This document shows, piece by piece, positions 1 through 8,512 of a DNA stretch of 64,000 nucleotides. Both the position numbers and the translations under genes were made by a program. Source of the stretch: Algicoccus sp048820935 (GTDB taxonomy: Bacteria; Pseudomonadota; Gammaproteobacteria; Burkholderiales; Burkholderiaceae_B). Every line of letters begins with the position of its first letter. Position 1 is the stretch's first letter. A model generated the notes under the pieces. That model saw only the letters and a list, made by a program, of their open reading frames with translations. It searched no databases and was not told the DNA's origin. The stretch lies in assembly GCF_048820935.1 (NCBI RefSeq), contig NZ_JBMERD010000004.1, forward strand, positions 1 through 64,000, read 5' to 3'.

Positions 1-6
1 GGTTAG

Positions 7-558
7 ATGAACATTGTACAGACAGATATACCAGAGGTTTTGATATTTGAACCTCGGGTGTTTGGAGATGCACGGGGCTTTTTCTTTGAAAGCTTTAATC
101 AGAAAGTTTTTGAGAAAGCTGTCGGGCGAGAAATCAATTTTGTGCAAGACAATCATAGTCGAAGTGCTCATGGTGTGTTGAGAGGCTTGCATTATCAAAT
201 ACAACAACCTCAAGGGAAATTAGTGAGGGTAGTGCATGGTGCTGTGTTTGATGTAGCGGTTGATTTGCGGAAGAGCTCACCGACGTTTGGTAAGTGGGTC
301 GGTGTCATGTTGAGTGAAGAAAACAAACGACAACTCTGGGTTCCAGAAGGTTTTGCGCATGGTTTCGTTGTTGTGAGTGACACAGCAGATTTCTTATATA
401 AAACTACGGATTTTTATGCACCTGAACATGAACGCAGCATTCTATGGGACGATAGTGATTTAAATATCGTTTGGCCTGCATTACAGGTAGAGAAGCCGTT
501 AGTGTCTAGTAAAGATCTAGTTGGTTCAACATTCAAAGCTGCCGACGTTTTTCCGTAA
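7..558 (+). CDS. rfbC: dTDP-4-dehydrorhamnose 3,5-epimerase
   Basis: Cytoplasmic epimerase of dTDP-L-rhamnose synthesis; it inverts C3 and C5 of dTDP-4-keto-6-deoxyglucose for O-antigen or other surface glycans. The 183 residues are the usual family length. The signature RGLHYQ is at residues 59-64, with His62 the expected catalytic base, and the cupin-fold stretch FLYKTTDFYAPEHERS lies near residues 133-148. The gene starts 6 bases into the window, so the rest of the rhamnose locus (rfbB, rfbA, rfbD) is presumably to the left. This is inferred because those genes are not visible here. Confidence 0.95.
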   Translation: MNIVQTDIPEVLIFEPRVFGDARGFFFESFNQKVFEKAVGREINFVQDNHSRSAHGVLRGLHYQIQQPQGKLVRVVHGAVFDVAVDLRKSSPTFGKWVGVMLSEENKRQLWVPEGFAHGFVVVSDTADFLYKTTDFYAPEHERSILWDDSDLNIVWPALQVEKPLVSSKDLVGSTFKAADVFP

Positions 559-879
559 TCATATCCATCGTTAGGGTACGGTTTTAGTAAGCCATGGTCA
601 GGCGTGGTGATTGAGTTGTTTTATATGGAAGTGGCACTTCTCAGTTGACTGTTGTTTCCGACTTCGGGAGCGGAGGCAACGGTCTCCCACCTAAAAATAG
701 GGCATCAAAGCGTTTGGTCATGTAGTCAGTGATAACCACAGCCATTCAGGTTAATGATGTCAGACAGGGAGAGCACTAACACTACCGACTGAAGAAGTAG
801 ATCATCACATACCGTTGAGTTGCCAACTGAATAGTTTATTGTTTTGTGGCAATGTGTCATTCATTTGTGCTTTTACGCC
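559..879. other. Intergenic spacer without recognisable gene
   Basis: The spacer lies between convergent rfbC and nnrS. I found no convincing ORF, RNA gene or strong terminator with a T-run. Several short inverted stretches occur but none stands out from background. Confidence 0.5.
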
Positions 880-2172
880 TCAGCCCAACTCACGGTTATC
901 CAGATCACTATGTCGATTGACGGGTTCTTCGCAACCCGTTAAGCCATCGGGTCGAGGACCTGTTAGTACTTTCCATGCTTTAAATAGATAAACTGCGAAA
1001 CAGATAGCCCAGATGCTTCCGGCAATCAGCCACAAGGGCATTGCCCAGTTCATCGCGGCATAAGTGCCAGCCAGTGTTCTTAGAACTGCTGACACAACAA
1101 ACAGTACCGCGATAGTAGGAATCCAAAGACGACGATCTAACCACTGACCCGCATGAATACGACCTGCCACAGACATCACCGTTAGGATGGTCAGAGCAAG
1201 TACACCCACCATCAATAGGTGCCGACCCGCTGAAGGTAATAATGGAGCACCTAACCAAGCTGCCCCCATGAGGGCATAACCGATTGCTAGTAGCCAATAA
1301 AAGCTGTACATCATGAAAGCCCAGCGGGTAAAGAGCGGTCGCCCGACGTGCCAATCATTTAAAAGGTTGAGCATGGCCGCTGATGCGGCTAGGGCAGTCC
1401 AACCAGTAACGGTATTATCGCCAAGGTAAAATTCGGTTGCCGTACAGACTGCAATCGTAAAGATAGCCAGATTACGTCGCGGTGGACGCGCCAGATAACC
1501 CACATCCTCGGGCTCAGGCTGCCCCGGTCGACCTTGTTCGACACGCTGGTTGACAACCGCCATGGAAATGCGACTCGCAGCCACGATAATCAATATCATG
1601 ATGAGACCTACGGCAACTCGCAGCCAAACTAGCCCATCCATCAGTTCAAGCTGAGCAGACAAGTAAAACCCCATTTCAATGAGTGCGAGTGCACCAAGAG
1701 TCCAGATAAAGCTTAAGTGTCGACGTTGTGAGTCATGCCAAAGTGGAGGGATAATCGCAGCTAGAATACCTCCCCAAAACATCAGGCTGAGCAGCATTGC
1801 AGGCCATAGACCAAGCCAATGCGGCCAAAACCCTGCCAGCGCATAAGCGATACGCGCCAGAACCCAGAGAATGACTAGGCGTACAAGCCCACAGCGAGCG
1901 ATGGGTGTTGCTCCAGTAAATTCTGGGATGGCTGTTAATACAAACCCTGCGATCGCCGCGCCCACAAAGCCGTAAACCAATTCATGCCCGTGCCAGAGAA
2001 ACATTCCACCCGGCGTATCAATACTGATCCAGCCTGTAAGTACAAGTAGCCAGATAGCCATCAGAACCGTGGCACTCAATGCGGTCAGCACAAAAAAAGG
2101 TCTGAAGCCGCACATAAAGACGTTACAGTCACCGCGTAAAAATGCCGACAGAGAGAATTTAGGAGACGTCAA
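880..2172 (-). CDS. nnrS: NnrS family membrane protein
   Basis: Polytopic inner-membrane haem/copper protein family associated with denitrification and with relief of nitric oxide stress; the biochemical activity is not settled. The 430 residues are almost wholly hydrophobic, about twelve helices, and open with the family hallmark GFRPFF at residues 22-27. A typical interior stretch, WHGHELVYGFVGAAIAGF, follows. Translation probably begins at TTG 2172, which overlaps the TGA of the upstream ATPase gene as TTGA, with GGAG six bases before it. The next in-frame Met directly abuts GFRPFF and would leave almost no leader. It is the last gene of a four-gene operon with an ABC importer, so the importer is probably linked to nitrogen-oxide physiology. 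Confidence 0.9.
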   Translation of the reverse strand: MTSPKFSLSAFLRGDCNVFMCGFRPFFVLTALSATVLMAIWLLVLTGWISIDTPGGMFLWHGHELVYGFVGAAIAGFVLTAIPEFTGATPIARCGLVRLVILWVLARIAYALAGFWPHWLGLWPAMLLSLMFWGGILAAIIPPLWHDSQRRHLSFIWTLGALALIEMGFYLSAQLELMDGLVWLRVAVGLIMILIIVAASRISMAVVNQRVEQGRPGQPEPEDVGYLARPPRRNLAIFTIAVCTATEFYLGDNTVTGWTALAASAAMLNLLNDWHVGRPLFTRWAFMMYSFYWLLAIGYALMGAAWLGAPLLPSAGRHLLMVGVLALTILTVMSVAGRIHAGQWLDRRLWIPTIAVLFVVSAVLRTLAGTYAAMNWAMPLWLIAGSIWAICFAVYLFKAWKVLTGPRPDGLTGCEEPVNRHSDLDNRELG

Positions 2173-2954
2173 CTCGGGCTCCTGTCGTGGCTTGCTGTAG
2201 ATGTGCGGGCCGATGTGATCGGGGCAGGTAACTCAAAACCGATGCGTACAGCGTCTGTCATCATCAGTTCACCGGTGGTTTGGTAAATCCATGCATTGTC
2301 ACGCTCTTCATGCGGTGTTTGTAAAACCAGCTCATGCACAAAACGACCAGGCTCGGCAGCCATCACCATAATGCGATCGGACAAACGAACGGCTTCCATC
2401 AGATCGTGCGTGATCAGAAAGACAGCGGTTTTGTTGTGGACGGTTTGTTCTGACAGCAGTTGATATAGCTCGGTTTTTAAACCAATGTCTAGCGCAGAGA
2501 AAGGCTCATCGAGTAGCAACAGGTCAGGTCGGATTGCCAGCGCTCGTGCCAGTGAAACCCGACTTTGCATGCCACCAGACAGTTCGTGTGGATATTTGTC
2601 CAGATCTTCTGTGGATAAACCCATACGATGGCCAAGTTGAGCTGCTTCATGGCGACGTTGTGAACGCGACAGGCGACTGGCTTTCAGTCCAAGGGCAATG
2701 TTGTCTAAAGCAGATTTCCACGGCATTAAGCGTGGCTCTTGGAACGCACAACTGACACGATCAAACGTCATGTTGATTTTGCCATCAGAGGCAATGAGTA
2801 AACCCGCTACGATATGGAGCAGGGTACTTTTGCCACAGCCAGATGGACCGACAAGCGCCAATGTTTGCCCAGCGCTCAGATCGAGGTTGATTTGTTCTAA
2901 CACCTCGGTTAAGCCGTAACGGTGTGACAAGTTTTGGATGCGTAAATGACTCAC
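2169..2954 (-). CDS. ABC importer ATPase, nitrate/sulfonate/taurine class
   Basis: Cytoplasmic ATPase that powers the importer encoded by the two genes upstream. It has Walker A GPSGCGKST near residues 36-44, the signature LSGGMQSRVSLARAL, Walker B LLLLDEPFSALD and the switch His in ITHD, all intact. I chose GTG 2954, which overlaps the permease TGA as GTGA; an ATG at 2975 would give a longer 268-residue form. The downstream nnrS is also coupled by overlap. The family (NrtD/SsuB/TauB) handles nitrate, sulfonates, taurine or thiamine precursors; the actual substrate cannot be read from the ATPase. Confidence 0.85.
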   Translation of the reverse strand: MSHLRIQNLSHRYGLTEVLEQINLDLSAGQTLALVGPSGCGKSTLLHIVAGLLIASDGKINMTFDRVSCAFQEPRLMPWKSALDNIALGLKASRLSRSQRRHEAAQLGHRMGLSTEDLDKYPHELSGGMQSRVSLARALAIRPDLLLLDEPFSALDIGLKTELYQLLSEQTVHNKTAVFLITHDLMEAVRLSDRIMVMAAEPGRFVHELVLQTPHEERDNAWIYQTTGELMMTDAVRIGFELPAPITSARTSTASHDRSPS

Positions 2955-3754
2955 GAGGCGTTGACCGTGCGCCAACGTTCCACGTGGCGTTTAATGGGTT
3001 CCAAAAACAAATATTCAATGGCTAATAGTAAAGCTAGAACAGCGAGAATCCAGCCTAAAGAGGTGGCCGTATCCAACTGTGCTCGCGAAACAGCCAGTAA
3101 AGCACCGACCCCATCGACGGTTGTCAGTAGCTCCGCCATGATGACAACTTTCCAAGCGGTTCCTAAAGCCGTAATCCAGGCGGGAAATAGATAAGACGTG
3201 ACGTGCGGCAGATGGACGTCTGTCAACATCATCCAGGCGGGCAAATGGAAAGTTCGTGCCATGTCTGTGAGCTTGTTGTCGACGGTTCGAGAGCCTTGCA
3301 TCGCACTTGCAAATACCACCGGAAAACAGGCAATAAAGACCGTAAAAACAGGCGTGGCATCACCTAGACCAAACCACAACATTGCTAACACAAGCCAAGC
3401 AATGGGTGGCATGCCCAGTAAAAGCGTCACCAACGGTCTAGACAGCATGGCGGCTGTTACAGAGCGACCGGCTGCCAAACCTAATAACGTTCCAGCCACT
3501 AAGGCCAGCGACAATCCGTAGAGCGCACGGCGTGCGGAAATGACGAGGTGCGGCATGGCCAGTCCACCGTCAAACATCACGCGCAATTGCTCAAGCGTGG
3601 TGACTGGACCCGGTAGGATTAAGTCACCATACTTTTGTGCACCCAGCTCCCAGACCGCACAAAATAAAAGCAAGCTAGCGATCGCACCCCAACCACTCCA
3701 CAAATAGCGCAAAGTGGCTGACAGTGCATCTAATAAACGACGTGACAAACTCAT
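2951..3754 (-). CDS. ABC importer permease, NrtB/SsuC/TauC class
   Basis: Integral membrane subunit of 267 residues with about six helices. The EAA-type cytoplasmic loop, which contacts the ATPase, is seen as ALGTAWKVVIMAELL. The N-terminal part carries the family-typical LPGPVTTLEQL. ATG 3754 overlaps the TGA of the binding-protein gene as ATGA, and its own stop overlaps the ATPase start, so the three transport genes and nnrS form one translationally chained unit. Confidence 0.85.
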   Translation of the reverse strand: MSLSRRLLDALSATLRYLWSGWGAIASLLLFCAVWELGAQKYGDLILPGPVTTLEQLRVMFDGGLAMPHLVISARRALYGLSLALVAGTLLGLAAGRSVTAAMLSRPLVTLLLGMPPIAWLVLAMLWFGLGDATPVFTVFIACFPVVFASAMQGSRTVDNKLTDMARTFHLPAWMMLTDVHLPHVTSYLFPAWITALGTAWKVVIMAELLTTVDGVGALLAVSRAQLDTATSLGWILAVLALLLAIEYLFLEPIKRHVERWRTVNAS

Positions 3755-4830
3755 GGGGCTGGTTTTGTGGCGGTGCTGTAGAAACCATCGTCAGGTAATT
3801 TGTTGCCGATAAGGGCAGGCTGACGGGAATGCAACAATGTGTAGAACTGCTCAAGCTCAGGCCGTGCGTCTTGCGCAACCGCATAGTGTTGTGGAATCAC
3901 GGCAACGGCATCGCTAATGGCTTCGGATGTGAGGGCAGGGATGTATTTGGCTGCGATTTCACCGCAAGCCTGTGCATTGTCAAAGCACCAACGACTAGAT
4001 TGCGCATAGGCCTTTTCTAGTCGATCCACGAGTGCATCGTCTAAGCGCGTCTCGCCAATCACAACCATGCCCGCTTGTGGGATTCTGGCTTCGGTCTCTT
4101 GCAAGCGTCCCCATTCTTTTTGTAGATCGACACTGCGATATAAATCAGGTGCGACAACAGACAGTGGGAATGAACCCGTTTTTCTGAGTGCCATGGAGAT
4201 GGCAGGCTCGGCCAGCAATGCATGATCCACCTGACGCATCACCAACTGCTGCATGGCGTCCATGGGGGTGGCAGAGTAACGAATCTTAAAGTCTTTGTGT
4301 GGATCGAGTCCTGATTTTTCTGTCAGATAAGAAAAGATAATATCTGGCATATCGGCTCGAAACGGAATGGCGATTTCCTGACCTTTGAAGTCAGCAAGCG
4401 TTTTAAGATCTGGATCACGCGAGACCATCCACAGAATGCCCCAGGTTGACACATTGGCCAGCTGTAGCGGAACACCGCGGTTATAGAGGTTGGCTGCGAC
4501 GTTGGTGGGCATGGCCACAAAATCCGCTTTCTTGTCTAAAGTGAGGGCCCGTAGTTGATCTGGGTTGTTCCAGAGTACAAACTCTACATTGTCGGCAATG
4601 TCTTTTAAAGCACCGCTCTCAACCATGTGGGTTAAGGGCAAAGACACGGTGGCACTGGGACCGGCCAGAACCAATTTGTCACGTTTGGCGACTTCAGCAG
4701 TTTTGTTCTCTGTGGCGGCTTGTGCTGACAGACTCAGACATGTGAGCATCGTGACCCCTGCCAGTAAGGAACGGGCTAAGGCTTTGGCCTTGAGCTTGGT
4801 CGATGTGTCGCTCTGTGCGTATGTTTGCAT
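3751..4830 (-). CDS. ABC importer periplasmic substrate-binding protein
   Basis: Binding protein of the NrtA/SsuA/ThiY superfamily that delivers a small solute to the permease downstream. From ATG 4830 the protein has 359 residues, with a basic start, a hydrophobic segment LLAGVTMLTCLSLSAQA and a likely signal cleavage after AQA. ATGs at 4851 and 4866 lie in frame, but the best -10 element (4867-4872) would place transcription start near 4860, which favours 4830. The mature part contains the WGILWMVSRDPDLKTLADFKGQEIAIPF stretch typical of this fold. The ligand is unknown; linkage to nnrS suggests a nitrogen-oxide or cofactor-related solute, an inference. Confidence 0.75.
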   Translation of the reverse strand: MQTYAQSDTSTKLKAKALARSLLAGVTMLTCLSLSAQAATENKTAEVAKRDKLVLAGPSATVSLPLTHMVESGALKDIADNVEFVLWNNPDQLRALTLDKKADFVAMPTNVAANLYNRGVPLQLANVSTWGILWMVSRDPDLKTLADFKGQEIAIPFRADMPDIIFSYLTEKSGLDPHKDFKIRYSATPMDAMQQLVMRQVDHALLAEPAISMALRKTGSFPLSVVAPDLYRSVDLQKEWGRLQETEARIPQAGMVVIGETRLDDALVDRLEKAYAQSSRWCFDNAQACGEIAAKYIPALTSEAISDAVAVIPQHYAVAQDARPELEQFYTLLHSRQPALIGNKLPDDGFYSTATKPAP

Positions 4831-4866
4831 GGTCTGGTTGCATCCTGTCATATTAAGTACGCACAA

Positions 4867-4872
4867 ATTATA
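4867..4872 (-). promoter_or_regulatory. Candidate -10 element for ABC-nnrS operon
   Basis: A perfect TATAAT on the minus strand sits 36 bases before ATG 4830. The -35 at the right spacing (CTGTAA, 4890-4895) is poor, so activation may be needed. A half FNR/DNR site TTGAT lies at 4878-4882 just upstream, but its partner half is degenerate. Confidence 0.4.
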
Positions 4873-5001
4873 ATGAGATCAATTCGCGTTTACAGGTAAA
4901 GTCGTTACTAAAATGTGGAAATGTTTGCGCCAGATCAGGAAATGATGTTTTGTAGGCCTAAAGAATCGCTATCTCAATGTGAGCGAGCGTCAATCAGATA
5001 G

Positions 5002-6843
5002 TCAGGCTCTCAGGCCTGGTCGACAGTCTTCACAGCCATTCAGGCCGCCAGTGCGATAGATCCGACAGTGATCATCGGCTTGTCTTTGCAGACGAGGAGC
5101 CTGCGTATTAAACATTTGCTGCCACTGTAAGTAACTCAGCAAGGACATCACGCCTTGTGTATTTCGATTGTTCACGCCAAACAATAGGCTTTCGAGCGAT
5201 TGCCGGGCAGATTTCAGATCAACCCAATCTGGATTGGCTTGACGCAGTAAAGCTGAAAACGCTTCATATTGATGACGTTCATCCGTGCGCAAACGGGTTT
5301 GTTGACGTTGAGAATCGAATGTGACGTTTGAGTGACTCTGGATCAGCTTGTCGGGGAGAATTCGTGCTTGAACAGCCCGTAAAAGCGCTAGATCAGGTGC
5401 TTCAAAATCGTGCACGAGTTTGGCATTGACCTGTTGATACAAGTGATCCATGACAGGCAACTGACAAAACGGCATGACTTGCGTTTGCTGTCGTGCGCCA
5501 AAGCTAGTTTCTGCTTGTAGACGCATGGTGCCTAGTTGTGCCCAGTCACAATTCAAGATGTCTGCGCCAAACAGGAGTTTTTTGGCTTGCTGATATTCGT
5601 CGTTATAAAGCGGTGCGCAATCACGGGCTTTTAGCCAAGTCATGTGTTGTGTATGCGTTGCTTGTTGATCAATATCTCGGGTGCCAAAGACTTTACGCTG
5701 GGTAAGTGCATCGGGGTGATTCAAGCGCCGTTGCCAAGTATTCGGCATTTGGGACAATAAGCACTGCCAGGATAAGTTGAGTGGGCCGCGCGAGAGTAAT
5801 TCACTGACCTGGTTGACCGCCTTGTGCCAAGCTAAGAATTGGCCGTGTTTGAGTAGGTAAGGTAAAAACGCGGTCGATCGCGCAAAGAGTCCTTGTATGC
5901 CATGGGTTGTGACGACCGAAGCGCCAGCCGGAATGTGCTGTGACAGGGTGTGTGCGGGTGAGGTAGCACGCCAGAACGTTTGGGTTGGTTCCTCACTGTA
6001 AAGTGTTTGTGCGGGACTGCTTGCGCCACTGTTAGTGGCGCGATGTTTAGGTGCTTGAACGATTGACAGCGACAAACCAAAGTGCTGGGCGGCTTGGTGA
6101 ACAAGCTGCAATTGTGGTGTCGACTCGGACTGCTCGGCTTGTGTCAAAACCACAGTCTGGACTTTGTCACCGGCTTGCTCATGAAATAGTTGCGCCAGAA
6201 AGATCGCATTGAGCCCTTCAGAGACATCGATGAACCAATTTGTATCCGGGGCCGCTTCGATTTGAGTCTGAATGCTATCGCGCAACACATCGAGAATCGG
6301 ACCACTGGCGGATGCATGGGTTTGTTGTGCATCGAGGTTATAGCGGTATTGGCGCTGTGTGCATTGCTCGCGTTTGATGCGGCTGTGTGAGAGTGTCACC
6401 ATTTCGCCTGGCAAAACACGCTGGACACCGGCCAAGGGCGTTTGAACAGAAATCGACTGGTAGCCAGGCGTACCCAGTACGTGTTTAAAAAAATACGTTT
6501 GGTCCCAGACGAGATCAGGTTCCCAGAATGTATGCAAACGATTCGAGACGAGTCCGTCTTCGGGGCGGTAGTACAGCTGATATTGCGAGGTAAAGCTTTT
6601 GAAAGCGTAGATTTCGTCTGCTGTCGTAATCAGCGCCACAAAATCGCCTTGCGCTTGCGCCAGCACCTGAGGGCCTTGTGCATTCAGTTGTTGGATTAAA
6701 GCGGGCAGGGCATGCCTGCCTTTGGCTGCACCCAGACTCAGCAATCGTCCCTCGATAAAGAGCGTGCCGTCACGCCAAGACGCAGTCTGGTAGGCTGAGT
6801 CTTGCGATCGTGAACGAGAGGGTCGGGCCGAGATTGTTTGCAT
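5002..6843 (-). CDS. Degenerate asparagine-synthase-like protein
   Basis: This 613-residue protein has the two-part layout of class B asparagine synthases and of the related lasso-peptide cyclases. A glutaminase-like fold covers roughly residues 25-165 (GDFVALITTADEIYAFKS, then VLPGEMVTLS), followed by an AsnB-like ATP domain. Key residues are missing. Position 2 is Gln instead of the catalytic Cys2, so glutamine cannot be hydrolysed in the usual way. The ATP loop SGGxDS reads DVSEGLNAIF at 206-215, losing one Gly and the Asp. Adenylation is therefore doubtful or altered. No Shine-Dalgarno is clear before ATG 6843, and no other start fits. The upstream neighbour on the same strand is an exported Ntn amidase. 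I cannot assign a reaction; a modified amide-forming enzyme or a non-catalytic relic are both possible. Confidence 0.7.
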   Translation of the reverse strand: MQTISARPSRSRSQDSAYQTASWRDGTLFIEGRLLSLGAAKGRHALPALIQQLNAQGPQVLAQAQGDFVALITTADEIYAFKSFTSQYQLYYRPEDGLVSNRLHTFWEPDLVWDQTYFFKHVLGTPGYQSISVQTPLAGVQRVLPGEMVTLSHSRIKREQCTQRQYRYNLDAQQTHASASGPILDVLRDSIQTQIEAAPDTNWFIDVSEGLNAIFLAQLFHEQAGDKVQTVVLTQAEQSESTPQLQLVHQAAQHFGLSLSIVQAPKHRATNSGASSPAQTLYSEEPTQTFWRATSPAHTLSQHIPAGASVVTTHGIQGLFARSTAFLPYLLKHGQFLAWHKAVNQVSELLSRGPLNLSWQCLLSQMPNTWQRRLNHPDALTQRKVFGTRDIDQQATHTQHMTWLKARDCAPLYNDEYQQAKKLLFGADILNCDWAQLGTMRLQAETSFGARQQTQVMPFCQLPVMDHLYQQVNAKLVHDFEAPDLALLRAVQARILPDKLIQSHSNVTFDSQRQQTRLRTDERHQYEAFSALLRQANPDWVDLKSARQSLESLLFGVNNRNTQGVMSLLSYLQWQQMFNTQAPRLQRQADDHCRIYRTGGLNGCEDCRPGLRA

Positions 6844-7186
6844 ACGTGAAACGTGAGTTGCGATTGATCCAAATGTTGGTTGAGGTCAGTTTGGCATTGT
6901 TTTTGGCGCCGTTTTTAATCCGCCGTCGACAAATCAGTCTGCGACAAGGTGTGAATCCTGAAAGCGTCGTCAGAGCAATACGATTAGTGTGTTGGTTTCA
7001 AATTTAGTTGCAATTAAATTCAGAAGCCACATAGACGTGAAAGTGTAACTGTAACTGTTTCTTTAAGTAAGGACGGCAACTGTCGGTTGTACAACAGGAT
7101 TTAAATTGATGCAATGCCTGGTTTGATGTTTTAGAGAGGGTCGTAAATCGTTGTACAACCCTCTTTATGGATGTTTGGATGTTGAT
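6844..7186. other. Spacer with two identical palindromes and a hairpin
   Basis: The 343-base gap lies between the amidase gene and the asparagine-synthase-like gene. It carries two copies of the perfect palindrome GTTGTACAAC at 7086-7095 and 7150-7159. A 7-bp hairpin AGAGGGT/ACCCTCT (7135-7141 with 7158-7164) may end the amidase message, although no T-run follows. No precursor-peptide gene was found on the minus strand. A short plus-strand frame (6873-7007) is discussed under findings. Confidence 0.6.
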
Positions 7187-8254
7187 TTATAAGCCTAAGA
7201 ACTCAAACGGTTGGCTTGGTTTGAAATCCGCACTGACTTCGCCTGAGAAAAGATTGCCTTGATCAGGTCCAAGGTCGAGTTTTTTGACTTGACCGGATTT
7301 TTCAGAAAAATCTAGCTTTTTAAGGTCCACCCAAAATACGTTGGGTGTCACCGCACTTTCAAAGAAATACAGTAGGTTCTTTTGATCAGAAACGGTGCGC
7401 CAGCGGGTCGATGAAATATTGGGCTGATCGGGTGTGGTCAGCCCAAATGGGACGGACGCATTGCGAATCACACTAAAGACGCTGGCCAGCGATTTGAGAT
7501 GGTCCTGGTCTTTAGGCACGGCATTGATATAAAACGCCGCTCGTGTAAAGCGATCGGCCGCGCGGTTTGTGCCAGGCAACATGACCGTGCCGCCAATCTC
7601 AGTCCAGTACGAGTGCAAAGCCAACTGTTCAGGAAAAGTGGGCGAGTTGGTGGTGACTTGATAGTCGCGACTGTGATAGATCATTTGTTGGCCATCAATG
7701 TATTCAATGATGGCACTGTCACCAGACGCATCTGAGATTGCGAGATGCAAGGTTGCGAGGCGATCTTCGCCTGGCACTTGGCTCGTGACGAGCGCCAGAG
7801 GTTCTTTTTCTAGTGCTTTGACGGCTTCTTCGACTGTCGCGAAGTTGTCCAGTACATATTGGGTCCATGCCGCGATGCTAAGACTAGGTTTGTTTGCGTC
7901 ATACGCGGGGTACTCAGACTCTGCCAGCCACAATGCGTTTGCAACCAGCCCTGCTTCGTTGAGACCATCTGTTGTGGCCGCGTTATAGGCAGATGCAATG
8001 ACGCTGCCATATTTAGATGTCCATTTGAGTGAGTTGGGTCCAGCTTGGCCAGTGCGCTCCATGCCACGTGGAAAAATCCAGAGGTCCGTCATGACGTCGA
8101 CCTTCCAGTCCATGGAACGTGCCGTGACGTTGAGTGCATTGTCACCATGATAGACAACACGCGTGCAAGCCTGACTGGCTGACGTTGTGAACAACAGCCC
8201 AGCCGAGAGAATAGCCGCAGCCATCGGGAGACATTTGAATCGGGTTTTTAGCAT
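7187..8254 (-). CDS. Exported linear-amide hydrolase, penicillin V acylase / choloylglycine hydrolase family
   Basis: Ntn-type amidase of the Cys-dependent PVA/bile-salt-hydrolase family, which cleaves amide bonds in N-acyl compounds such as penicillin V, conjugated bile acids or acyl-homoserine lactones. Start ATG 8254 has AGGAGAA at good spacing and gives 355 residues; a longer frame to 8347 lacks such a site. A signal peptide ends SASQA, exposing Cys30 (CTRVVYHGDN), the expected N-terminal nucleophile, so processing in the periplasm would also activate the enzyme. The Arg after the nucleophile and RSMDW, with the family Asp, are present. Substrate unknown; quorum-signal or antibiotic amides are family possibilities only. 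Confidence 0.85.
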   Translation of the reverse strand: MLKTRFKCLPMAAAILSAGLLFTTSASQACTRVVYHGDNALNVTARSMDWKVDVMTDLWIFPRGMERTGQAGPNSLKWTSKYGSVIASAYNAATTDGLNEAGLVANALWLAESEYPAYDANKPSLSIAAWTQYVLDNFATVEEAVKALEKEPLALVTSQVPGEDRLATLHLAISDASGDSAIIEYIDGQQMIYHSRDYQVTTNSPTFPEQLALHSYWTEIGGTVMLPGTNRAADRFTRAAFYINAVPKDQDHLKSLASVFSVIRNASVPFGLTTPDQPNISSTRWRTVSDQKNLLYFFESAVTPNVFWVDLKKLDFSEKSGQVKKLDLGPDQGNLFSGEVSADFKPSQPFEFLGL

Positions 8255-8386
8255 GTAAAGGTTCTCCTGTCTCGCACTGCATGAGAAATGGCAATGAGTT
8301 GTGTAAGTTGAAATACTAAGAGTCGCATGATCTTGTTGTTTCAACAAGTTTTTATGGGGGCGTTATTTAAAGAGCTTGCGCCTTGT

Positions 8387-8400
8387 TTGATGCAAATCAA
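8387..8400 (+). promoter_or_regulatory. Perfect FNR/ANR box
   Basis: TTGAT-GCAA-ATCAA matches the FNR consensus TTGAT-N4-ATCAA at all ten defined positions. It lies between the divergent amidase gene (start 8254) and dctP (start 8513), with its centre about 120 bases before the dctP start codon. Anaerobic induction of the dicarboxylate transporter is the simplest reading; control of the amidase gene is also possible. Confidence 0.7.
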
Positions 8401-8512
8401 GTGTGGCGAAAAAAAGACTTTCTTTGGGGTTTATCCTACTGGCTGAAACTTTACAAAATTCGTTAGCATCACTACAGCGCTGTGATAAGCATCTTTTTAA
8501 AAGGAAACACAT

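Noticed and set aside
4869..4882. TTGAT-CTCA-TTATA as an FNR/DNR box before the ABC-nnrS operon
   Set aside because: Only the left half is good; the right half matches two or three of five bases, and it overlaps the -10 element instead of lying near -41.5.
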